Assembly (NCBI GenBank): GCA_019009955.1
Contig: JADPXZ010000007.1
Location: forward strand, 1,457,501 to 1,521,500
Direction: 5' to 3'
DNA length: 64,000 nucleotides
From: Riptortus pedestris
Lineage: Eukaryota > Arthropoda > Insecta > Hemiptera > Alydidae
The notes beneath the pieces are model-generated. The model searched no databases. It was not told the DNA's origin and worked only from the letters and a program-made list of their open reading frames with translations. Positions within the stretch are counted from its first letter, which is position 1. Each line of letters begins with the position of its first letter. The translations under genes and the position numbers were made by a program. Shown here piece after piece: positions 14,727 to 22,413 of this stretch.

Positions 14727-14814
<88 letters not shown>

Positions 14815-16646
14815 GCACGCATGCAGATCCTCATTCTCTCTCGTTAATCTTTCTCCCACCCCTCCCCTTTTTCCTGCAGTCTACTCCTCTCTCTTCTATC
14901 CCTTTACCTCCCTTCTCTCCCACCCCCTCTTTCTTGCATTCTCACTCCTCTCTCTTCTCAGCCTTTACCCCTCTCCTTTCTCTTCTATTCCTCCTCTTCC
15001 TTATCTCCCATACTCTCCCCTCTCACTCTCATTCCTTCCCCTCTCTGTTTTTCACACTCTCTCTTTTGCATCTACCCCTCTCCTATCCCTCCCCTCTCTC
15101 TCTTATCCCTCCCCTCACTCTTCTATTCCTCTCTCTGTTTCATTAGACCCCTTCCCTATCTCTCCTATCCCTCCCTCTCTCCCTTGTTTTTACCCTTCCC
15201 CTTTCTCTCCTATTCCTTCCATTCTTCCTCTCCCCTTCCCCTATTCCTTGCTCTCCACTATGTTTTTCATTTCTTCCCCTCCTTCTTTCCCACACTCTCT
15301 CCCTTGCTTCTGCCCTTCCCCTAGCCCTCCCCTTTCTCTCCTATCTTTCCCTTTCTACCATCTGTTCTCTTCCCTCTCCCTCACTCTTTCCCATCTCTCT
15401 CTTTTACTCCCTCTTTCCTCTCTCTTTCACCCATTCCTCTCCTTTCCTGTACTTTCACCCCTCTCTCTTACTCTTCCTCTCTCCCATCCCCTCTTCCTCT
15501 TTTTCTCGTTTTTCCTTCCTCCCACCTTTCCCCATTTTCTCTTCTCTAGCCCTCTTGGTTTATCACTCTTACTTTCTGTCTATTTTTCCTCTCCATCACT
15601 TCCCATTTCCTCCTTCTCCTCCTCTTTTCTTTCAATCTAGTTTTTAAATCTGAATTCTAAAATATATGTGTTTTTCAGGTTGGCAAGGAGCAGGCAACCT
15701 TATACTACAGAATTTCACAAGTCTCTCTTGCAAGGGCAAACACCAGGAAAACTGTTTCCTTCACCTGTACTACCAGGCCTTGAAAAACACAAATATCAAG
15801 TGTGTTTTTGAAATCTCACTACCTAAATCCATTGAGTCAATCCCTACCAAAAGAAGACTCCTCTCACCGTCACTAATTGTGTCCAGTGATGCTGGTATAA
15901 ACAATGAGAACATAGCAACTAAATTGAGCTGCTTAGCTCTCCAGGCTAAGGGAGATGTTAGTGCTAAACTGTATTCTTGCTCGGAGTGTGATAAGGAATT
16001 CACTTCATCCACTGGCTTAGTGTACCACAAGAGGACTCATACAGGCATCAAACTATACTCCTGTAGTGAATGTAAGAAGGAGTTTTCAAGATCTGACAGT
16101 TTAACTACCCATATGAGAATACATACGGGGGAGAAGCCCTTCATATGCCAGCAATGTGGGAAAGGGTTCACTTCATCTAACAACTCAGCTAGGCATATGA
16201 GAAGCCACTCTGGCGATAAACCCTATATATGCAATGAATGCGGCAGAGCATTCTCCGACTCTGGCACCTTAATTAGACACAAGAGAACTCACACAGCTGA
16301 AAAGCCCTATGAATGTGATGTGTGTGGGAAAGGATTCAGGCAGTCTGGCAACTTAACTACCCACATAAGAAGGCACGTAGGTGATAGGCCCTTTCAATGC
16401 AATGAATGCGGCAGAGCATTCTCCGACTCTAGCAACTTAATTACACACAAGAGAACTCACATGGCTGAAAAGCCCTTCCAATGTGAGCAGTGTGATAAAG
16501 CATTCACTACATCTGCTGGCTTAGTTTACCATATTAGAACCCATACAGGTGAAAAGCCATATACATGTGAACAGTGTGGTAAAGGGTTCAGGCAGCCCAG
16601 CCACTTAACTAGGCACATCAAGACTCACAAGGGCAGGGAGCCTTAA
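1..16646 (+). CDS. PRDM9/7/11-like PR/SET-domain zinc-finger protein (5' end outside window, 11 exons seen)
   Basis: Exons 1-62, 1838-1936, 2608-2727, 5283-5398, 7616-7705, 7843-8046, 8778-8954, 9065-9156, 12153-12323, 14452-14713 and 15679-16646 join in one open frame of 786 residues; every junction has GT..AG and matching phase. A zinc knuckle lies near residues 290-306 (C291, C294, C302, H306), a PR/SET domain at about 329-448, and eight C2H2 fingers at 563-781. The PR domain has the block WMRFINYARTEEELN, which matches the NWMRYVNCARDDEEQN block of PRDM9, and a tyrosine in LVSYW at the place of the catalytic tyrosine of PRDM9 (LVWYG). Family members methylate histone H3 and bind DNA through the finger array; PRDM9 places meiotic recombination sites. 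The acidic N-terminal 290 residues show no KRAB box or SSXRD motif that I can recognise. Domain order and knuckle favour the PRDM7/9/11 clade over Blimp-1 or hamlet. Meiotic function is inference only. Confidence 0.85.
63..1800. repeat. Purine-rich minisatellite in PRDM-like intron
   Basis: The + strand is almost pure G/A with a loose unit of about 100-125 bases that includes gatgccggaggggg and gaagggcgatggagaaggca. Long open frames on both strands here are compositional. Confidence 0.8.
1838..1936 (+). CDS. PRDM-like gene, exon
   Basis: Acceptor tttccag, donor gttagt; phase 2 at both ends. It encodes a Ser/Asn/Lys-rich stretch of 32 residues. Only one frame is open across it. Confidence 0.65.
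2537..2592. repeat. (TA)n microsatellite
   Basis: Alternating TA run lying just upstream of a splice acceptor in the PRDM-like gene. Confidence 0.95.
2608..2727 (+). CDS. PRDM-like gene, basic exon
   Basis: Acceptor ttgccag after a TA microsatellite, donor gtaagt; phase 2 to phase 2. It encodes 39 residues beginning RKHKGWKTKPDRCKERRP, strongly basic and a likely nuclear localisation or DNA-contact region. Confidence 0.7.
2755..5155. repeat. Homopurine minisatellite (gagtgagtgagggagggagagaag type)
   Basis: About 2.4 kb of G/A-only sequence with a loose 20-28-base unit, filling the intron between exons 2608-2727 and 5283-5398. Potential triplex or H-DNA tract. No coding content. Confidence 0.85.
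5283..5398 (+). CDS. PRDM-like gene, exon
   Basis: Acceptor gattttag, donor gtaata; enters in phase 2 and leaves in phase 1. It encodes 38 residues including SYHEFFGAYIRKLMEKEE, predicted helical. With the next exon it faintly recalls the end of a SAM-like helical domain (RQLGIDISEDLK), but this is too weak to assign. Confidence 0.72.
5438..7610 (+). repeat. 118-bp satellite, array 1 (about 18 copies)
   Basis: The unit begins agcgactcgctgcataaaat and recurs every 118 bases (for example 5441, 5559). It fills the intron 5399-7615 and ends six bases before the splice acceptor. Most copies are nearly identical. Confidence 0.95.
7616..7705 (+). CDS. PRDM-like gene, exon next to the 118-bp satellite
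   Basis: The acceptor tttcag follows directly on the truncated last copy of the 118-bp satellite; donor gtaaga. Phase 1 to phase 1. It encodes 29 charged residues. Confidence 0.72.
7763..7819. repeat. (TA)n microsatellite
   Basis: TA run within the intron before exon 7843-8046. Confidence 0.95.
7843..8046 (+). CDS. PRDM-like gene, acidic exon
   Basis: Acceptor tttttacag, donor gtattt; phase 1 to phase 1. It encodes 67 residues rich in Asp, Glu, Ser and Thr, ending LTQEEEQEIYDFL. Confidence 0.75.
8191..8382 (+). mobile_element. LINE ORF2 C-terminal fragment
   Basis: A frame ending in TAA at 8380 encodes CRCDYSTRQTAKHLIYDC, a C-x-C..H..C module typical of the tail of jockey/R1/I-type LINE ORF2 proteins, followed by a charged C terminus. 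An AT-rich, possibly 3' UTR sequence follows. Only the 3' end is present, as expected of a 5'-truncated insertion. It sits in an intron of the PRDM-like gene. Confidence 0.65.
8698..8748. repeat. (TA)n microsatellite
   Basis: TA run just before the acceptor of exon 8778-8954. Confidence 0.93.
8778..8954 (+). CDS. PRDM-like gene, helical acidic exon
   Basis: Acceptor tttttaaag, donor gtaagt; phase 1 to phase 1. It encodes 58 residues of probable helix, ending LTDEDKEKFL just before the zinc knuckle. Position and acidity parallel the acidic lead-in to the knuckle of PRDM9. Confidence 0.78.
9065..9156 (+). CDS. PRDM-like gene, zinc-knuckle exon
   Basis: Acceptor gcttacag, donor gtaata; leaves in phase 0. 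It encodes CDTCDLQWNELCPFGH, a C-x2-C-x7-C-x3-H knuckle like the one preceding the PR domain in PRDM9 and PRDM11. Confidence 0.85.
9231..9287. repeat. (TA)n microsatellite
   Basis: TA run abutting the ctag end of the Helitron-like element that follows. Confidence 0.93.
9288..10515 (-). mobile_element. Helitron/HINE-like element, copy 1
   Basis: Read on the minus strand it ends with a hairpin (cccg..cggg type), then about 12 bases, then ctag followed by t, the layout of a Helitron 3' end. The interior is a 298-base tandem repeat (starts near 9567, 9865, 10163). The other end reads gaggttacaattttatata. No protein is encoded. Confidence 0.65.
10516..12097. repeat. CTAT-type satellite (complement of the lolal-intron GATA satellite)
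   Basis: Degenerate CTAT tetranucleotides in a higher-order unit of roughly 105-130 bases with landmarks tagtaacaattctatcttcc and tatctagctatcccatc. It shows many indels. Confidence 0.85.
12153..12323 (+). CDS. PRDM-like gene, PR/SET domain first half
   Basis: Acceptor tttttcag, donor gtaatc; phase 0 at both ends, 57 codons. It contains LPIGLYVGRSRIPQAFLGMF, matching the opening [20 protein letters not shown] block of PRDM9. Confidence 0.88.
12360..13656 (-). repeat. 118-bp satellite, array 2 (degenerate, inverted)
   Basis: About 11 recognisable copies in reverse orientation, peppered with short insertions and substitutions, in the intron 12324-14451 of the PRDM-like gene. The damage is far greater than in the other arrays and looks random. 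Confidence 0.85.
13666..13985. repeat. Degenerate GATA satellite
   Basis: Gatagatagaaaggata-type repeats directly after array 2, same family as in the lolal intron. Confidence 0.75.
14195..14345. mobile_element. Decayed Helitron-like fragment
   Basis: Contains aataaacaactttt / gtgcatgt-ctgccgaaa phrases shared with the internal repeat of the Helitron-like copies. Boundaries are unclear. Confidence 0.4.
14452..14713 (+). CDS. PRDM-like gene, PR/SET domain second half
   Basis: Acceptor tttgcag, donor gtgagt; 87 codons plus one base. It carries the conserved WMRFINYARTEEELN core and the C-terminal YYKTIKKIEAGNEILVSYW with the presumed catalytic tyrosine. Confidence 0.88.
14720..15655. repeat. 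(CT)n run and polypyrimidine tract
   Basis: A near-perfect CT run to about 14812, then about 830 bases of C/T-rich sequence up to the terminal-exon acceptor. A long open frame across it is compositional. Confidence 0.9.
15679..16646 (+). CDS. PRDM-like gene, terminal exon with eight C2H2 fingers
   Basis: Acceptor tttttcag; 321 residues ending in TAA at 16644. A roughly 97-residue linker precedes eight fingers spaced exactly 28 residues apart, with TGEKP-type linkers in several. All finger C and H residues are present. The whole array sits in one exon, as in PRDM9. Confidence 0.92.
16230..16478 (+). repeat. Near-identical C2H2 fingers 4 and 6
   Basis: Finger 4 (16230-16310) and finger 6 (16398-16478) match at 76 of 81 bases. 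All changed codons alter the residue: helix positions 2 (Gly/Ser), 3 (Thr/Asn), 6 (Arg/Thr), and one linker residue (Thr/Met). No synonymous difference is seen. Confidence 0.9.
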
Positions 16647-16784
16647 TAATATGTAAAGGATAACAGGATAGGACTCTTTTAATTGCAAGATTATAACTAG
16701 GGCTGTATGAAAGCTTTATTAATGTATGTGCATGCAGATGTATGTGAGCAGATGTATGTGCATGCGTGTGCATGCAGATGTATT

Positions 16785-16844
<60 letters not shown>

Positions 16845-16894
16845 ATGTGTGTGTGTTTGTTGTGAAGAGGCAAATATATGTGTGTGTGCAGATG

Positions 16895-16917
<23 letters not shown>
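16647..16917. other. PRDM-like 3' flank with (TA)n run
   Basis: After the stop there is AT-rich sequence, then gcagatgtatgtg repeats and a TA run at 16787-16842. No clear AATAAA was found close to the stop. Confidence 0.5.
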
Positions 16918-16930
<13 letters not shown>

Positions 16931-17125
16931 TCCAGATGTATATATATGTGGGTGTGTGCATCCAGATGTATATATATGTGGGTGTGTGCATCCAGATGTA
17001 TATATATGTGGGTGTGTGCATCCAGATGTATATATATGTGGGTGTGTGCATCCAGATGTATATATATGTGGGTGTGTGCATCCAGATGTATATATAGGTG
17101 GGTGTGTGCATCCAGATGTATGTGT
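16918..17125. repeat. 30-bp minisatellite
   Basis: Seven copies of a 30-base unit containing gtgcatccagatgtatat, five of them virtually identical. It is flanked by TG-rich sequence to about 17350. Confidence 0.92.
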
Positions 17126-17379
17126 GTTGTGGAATAGTGTGCATCCAGATGTGGGCAAGATGTATGGTGTGTGTGTGTGTCAAGATATATTATATATATG
17201 GGTGTGTGCATGTGCAGAATGTTTATGGTGTGGCATGTGTGTGCAGATGTATGTGTGTGTGTGTGTGTGTGTGTGTGCATGTCTGTATATGTAGATGCGT
17301 GTGCATTGTGTGCTTGCAGATGTTTGTGTGTGTGTGTGTGTGTGTATTTCGTGTATTTTTTTTCTTTTTCAAAGACAGT

Positions 17380-18060
17380 AGCTCAATAGCTTATACAAGA
17401 CCTGTTAATATTAAAACCTTATTTTTTTTCATAAAATAGTCACTACCTTAAATTTGCTGTAAGTAGTAAATAATTGAATGCTTGTTTTTTTTATAATATA
17501 GACTTTGTCATGCATTATTCCTATTTCAAATATAGTTGCTCAATAGCTACTGCGAGACCTATTAGTCTTATTTATTTTTTCAAATACTTGCTAGCTTAAT
17601 TCTTGCTGCAAATTACAAATAATTCAGTTATCTATTTTTTATAATATAGAGTTTGTAGTGAATTATTTCTATTTCAAATATAGTTGCTCAATAGCTACTG
17701 TGAGAATTATCAATATTAATATTATTTATTTCATAAAATACTTGCTAACTTAATTCTTGCTGCAAATTACAAATAATTTAGTGATCTCTTTTTTATAATA
17801 TGGAGTTTGTCGTGTATTATTTCTATTTCAAATATAGTTGCTCAATAGCTACTGTGAGAATTATCAATATTAATATTATTTATTTCATAAAATACTTGCT
17901 AACTTAATTCTTGCTGCAAATTACAAATAATTTAGTGATCTCTTTTTTATAATATGGAGTTTGTCGTGTATTATTTCTATTTCAAATATAGTTGCTCAAT
18001 AGCTAACATATTAATAATAATCTTATTTATTTCATAAAATTCTTGCTATATAATTTAAAG
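17380..18060. repeat. AT-rich tandem repeat, unit about 154 bases
   Basis: Four copies marked by ctatttcaaatatagttgct at 17521, 17669, 17823 and 17977. Spacings are 148, 154 and 154 bases. No coding potential. Confidence 0.88.
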
Positions 18061-18329
18061 TTGTAAGTAATTAGTATTATTTTTTGACAGTAGGATGACA
18101 CTTGTTCATTAGTGTATTTTAGCTTGCGTTATTTAGCACGCATTGATATATTTTGCTCGTTTGGTATTGATATATGAATTTATAATGCTCTTTATAATGT
18201 TTTAGCAGTGTTTGTTCGCATTTATATTAACTGTAAGTTTGTTTTTTCTAATTTTACAAATATATGAAGCAGTTCTTTATTTATTTTTGTGTCATTGTCA
18301 CCCAGTCCCATTTTTATGGATGTCTTTTA

Positions 18330-18950
18330 ACTATAGAGAGAGAGTGAGAGGGAGGAGGTGGAGGGAGTGTGTGTGCGGTGAGTGGTTTGGGGGGGGGTTG
18401 TGTGTGGTGTTGGTGTGTGAGAGGTCCGTCGTGTGCTGTGGTGTGGTAGTGGTGGGTGCGTGTGAAGAGAGCGCTGGGCGTGGAGAGGTGGTGTGAGTGT
18501 GGTGGTGGAGTGCGGAGCTGGTAGGCTGTGGAGGCGTGGTGAGTGACGAGAGAGTGCGTGGAAGGAGAGTGGAGAGGCGAGAGTGAGAAGAGATCGAGAA
18601 AGGGGTGGGAGGGGTGGTTTTTTTTTTTTTTTTCAGGAGGTGGAGTAGGGAGATGGAGTCCCACCCCCCCCCCCCCCCCCCCCCCCAGGGGAGTAGAGGT
18701 GGAGTAGTTTGAGTGGGGGTGAGAGTGAAGAGAGAGGAGAGAGTGAGAGGAGGAGAGAAGAAGGGGTAGAGAGTGATGGAGATGAGTAGATGGAGGAGAG
18801 AGGGAGCGAGGTGGGAGAGGGAGAGAGAGAGGAAGAGGTGAGGAGGGGAGGCGGGGGGTGAGAGGGGGGCGAGAGTGAGAATCAGGGGGGGTGGGAGGTG
18901 TTTGAAAGGGGAAAGGAGAGAAAGTAAAGAATTAAAATAATAAAACAAAA
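18330..18950. repeat. G/T- and G/A-rich low-complexity tract with poly-C run
   Basis: G-rich sequence with a poly-T stretch near 18619-18634 and a run of about 25 C at 18662-18686. No gene is seen. Confidence 0.7.
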
Positions 18951-18984
18951 AGAAATTAAAAAAAAATAAATAAAAAAAAAAAAA

Positions 18985-21373
18985 AAAAGAGTGATGGGGT
19001 GGGAGGAGTTTGAGAGTGGGAGCAGAGGTGTGAGAGGATGGGTTCGGCGGTGGGAGGAGTTTGAGAGGTGAGAGGAGTGATGATGGGGGTGGTGAAGGAG
19101 TTTGAGAGGTAGGAGGTGTGATGGGGTGGAGAGGAGGTTAGAAGAGGAGAGAGAGAGGTTTGTGGGTATTGTGTGTGAAGAGGAGAGTTTGAGAGGGAGA
19201 AGTCTGAGGTGGGGGGGAGGAAGTTTTTGAGAGGGTGAGACGTGAGTTGGCGGTGGGGAATTGGAGTTTTGAGAGGGAGCGTTGAGATGGGTGTTGGGAG
19301 GACAGTTTGTGAGGCGAGAGTGAGATGGGGTTGGGAAGGGTTTGAGGGTGAGGAGAGAGAAGAGAGAGATGGGGCTAGGATGTAGTTTGAGGAGGGGGAG
19401 TAGATTGTGAAAGGGTGGGAGGAGTTTGAAAGGGAAAGAGAGATGGGGTGGGAGGAGTTTGAGAGGGAGAGTGAGATGGGGTGGGAGGAGTTTGAGAGGG
19501 AGAGTGAGATGGGGTGGGAGGAGTTTGAGAGGGAGAGTGAGATGGGGTGGGAGGAGTTTGAGAGGGAGAGTGAGATGGGGTGGGAGGAGTTTGAGAGGGA
19601 GAGGGAGGAGGTTGAGAGGGAGAGTGAGATGGGGTGGGAGGAGTTTGAGAGGGAGAGAGAGATGGGGTGGGAGGAGTTTGAGAGTCGGTGGGAGCGGTTT
19701 GAGAGGGAGAGTGAGATGGGGTGGGAGGGGGTTGAGAGGGAGAGTGAGTGGGGGTGGGAGGAGTTTGAGTGGGAGAGTGAGATGGGGTGGGAGGAGTTTG
19801 AGAGGGACAGAGAGAGAGGGGGGGAGAGAGAGTGAGGGAGAGTGAGATGGGGTGGGAGGAGTTTGAGAGGGACAGAGAGATGGGGTGGGAGGAGTTTGAG
19901 AGGGACAGAGAGATGGGGGGGGAGGAGTTTGAGAGGGACAGAGAGATGGGCTGGGTGGAGTTTGAGAGGGACCGAGAGATGGGGTGGGCGGAGTTTGAGA
20001 GAGAGAGGGGTGGGAGGTGTGTGAGAGTGACAGAGAGATGGGGGGAGGAGGAGTTTGAGAGGGACAGAGAGATGGGTTGGGAGGAGTTTGAGAGGGACAG
20101 AGAGAGAGGGGGGGAGGAGTTTGAGAGGGACAGAGAGATGGGGGGAGGAGGAGTTTGAGAGGGACAGAGAGATGGGATGGGAGGAGTTTGAGAGGGACAG
20201 AGAGATGGGATGGGAGGAGTTTGAGAGGGACAGAGAGATGGGGTGGGAGGAGTTTGAGAGGGACAGAGAGATGGGGTGGGAGGAGTTTGAGAGGGACAGA
20301 GAGATGGGGGTTGAGGAGTTTGAGAGGAACAGAGAGATGGGGTGGAGGAGTTTGAGAGAGACAGAGAGAGATGGGGTGAGGAGGAGTTTGAGAGAGAGAG
20401 ATGGGTGGGAGGAGTCTGAGAGTGACAGAGAGATGGGGTGGGAGGAGTCTGAGAGGGACAGAGAGATGGGGTGGGAGGAGTCTGAGAGGGACAGAGAGAT
20501 GGGGGTGGAGGGAGTTTGAGAGGGACAGAGAGATGGGGTGGGAGGAGTTTTGAGAGAGAGAGATGGGGTGGGAGGAGTTTGAGAGAGAGAGATGGGGTGG
20601 GAGGAGTCTGAGAGGACAGAGAGATGGGGTGGGAGGAGTTTGAGAGAGAGAGGGGTGGGAGGAGTTTGAGAGAGAGAGGGGTGGGAGGAGTCTGAGAGTG
20701 ACAGAGAGATGGGGTGGGAGGAGTTTGAGAGAGAGAGGGGTGTGAGGAGTCTGAGAGTGACAGAGAGATGGGGTGGGAGGAGTTTGAGAGGGACAGAGAG
20801 ATGGGGTGGGAGGAGTTTGAGAGAGAGAGGGGTGGGAGGAGTTTGAGAGAGAGAGAGGGGTGGGAGGAGTCTGAGAGTGACAGAGAGATGGGGGGGGAGG
20901 AGACTGAGAGGGACAGAGAGATGGGGTGGGAGGAGTTGAGAGAGAGAGGGGTGGGAGGAGTCAGAGAGTGACAGAGAGATGGGGTGGGAGGAGTTTGAGA
21001 GACAGAGAGAGGGTGGGAGGAGTCTGAGAGGGACAGAGTGATGGGGTGGGAGAGAGGAGTTTGAGAGGGACAGAGATATGGGGTGGGAGGAGTTTGAACA
21101 GAGAAGATGGGGTGGGAGGAGTTTGAGAGAGAGAGAGGGGTGGGAGGAGTCTGAGAGTGACAGAGAGATGGGGTGGGAGGAGTCTGAGAGGGACAGAGAG
21201 ATGGGGTGGGAGGAGTTTGAGAGAGAGAGGGGTGGGAGGAGTTTGAGAGAGAGAGAGGGGTGGGAGGAGTCTGAGAGTGACAGAGAGATGGGGTGGGAGG
21301 AGTCTGAGAGAGAGGGGTGGGAGGAGTTTGAGAGAGAGAGAGGGGTGGGAGGAGTCTGAGAGGGACAGAGAGT
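18985..21373. repeat. 33-bp minisatellite upstream of RpS20
   Basis: The unit is gatggggtgggaggagtttg plus gagagggacaga, 33 bases, clean from about 19405 and degenerate before that. Because 33 is a multiple of three it yields long open frames repeating MGWEEFERDRE, which are not genes. It stops about 250 bases before the RpS20 start codon. Confidence 0.92.
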
Positions 21374-21619
21374 GAGCGCGCGACCGACAGACCACTATTA
21401 CTGGAATTAATATTGTCTACTCTATGACGTCACGACTGAACTTACTGTCTATCAAATATTTCTACCTCGCTGGAAAGTTGGCGCTCAAAATGAACACTTT
21501 TACCCGCGAACGACCACACTCAAGCCTTAATCTCTTATTTGCGTTGTGCTACTGTCCCAGCGCTGGGCTATAAACAGTCTAACTCGGCCAGTTATTTATA
21601 TTTTAGCTAACATTTAATT
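21374..21619 (+). promoter_or_regulatory. RpS20 promoter and 5' UTR
   Basis: Unique, non-repetitive sequence between the minisatellite and the RpS20 start codon. It contains a perfect palindromic CRE-like TGACGTCA at 21425-21432. A pyrimidine stretch (ctctta, near 21530) is a candidate start site but cannot be fixed from sequence alone. Confidence 0.55.
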
Positions 21620-21622
21620 ATG
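21620..21622 (+). CDS. RpS20: RpS20 exon 1 coding part (start codon only)
   Basis: ATG immediately followed by donor gtaaga. Joining to the next exon gives MSAYKDTEK, the expected S20 N terminus. Confidence 0.9.
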
Positions 21623-22343
21623 GTAAGATATAATTTAGATATCTACACTAGCTAAGTTATCCGGGAATTCATTTAAGGCTGAATGGTGATGGTATTTGTT
21701 TTGGCAAGGCTTTACTTTTGACGATATGTGACCCATTTCCCCGTCCCAGTGTTCAGGGTTTATACCCGTCGCTCCTGTACATTTGCTAATAATAAAATTA
21801 TTTGTTATGCAAGGCTTAACTGTCCTCAACATTTTTATATTTCCCGTGAACGTAGTTTTCTTTTTTTTTTTAAAGGTAATGGGCCTTACAATTCATAATC
21901 ATAGAAAGTGTTCTGTCTGTCTAAAAACAAATAGAAAACGAAATATCGCGAATTTTTTATTCAGGCCTCCGTTATAACCGCCACTCCCGTTCGAACCTAA
22001 ACAATTTAACACAGCTGATAATCGTGGAAGAATTAATGCTAATTCACACATAGAGTTTTGTTAGGTTCGGTTCATTCCTTATCCAATAAAATTGTTGGCC
22101 TTCGCTTTAGTTTTTAATGTATATCTCGTTTATACTTTGTTATACGACAAAAGTTACTCTAAATAACGAAATAAACAACTTTATTCATGTGCATGTTTGT
22201 CGAAAAAGCAATAGGAAACGAAATATGGCTCTATTTAATTTGAGTCGTCCGTTGGTAGCGCCACTCCTACCTCCATCTGCCTTGGGCTGATTTGTGAATC
22301 TAAACCATCCAGAGTGTCACCCTAACACACACACCTACAGTAG

Positions 22344-22413
<70 letters not shown>

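Noticed and set aside
14714..15640. 308-codon open frame of Ser/Leu/Pro
   Set aside because: CT-rich intronic tract of the PRDM-like gene, bounded by a real donor and acceptor.
19407..20519. Open frames repeating MGWEEFERDRE
   Set aside because: Produced by a 33-base minisatellite, a multiple of three. Composition and interruptions show no coding selection.
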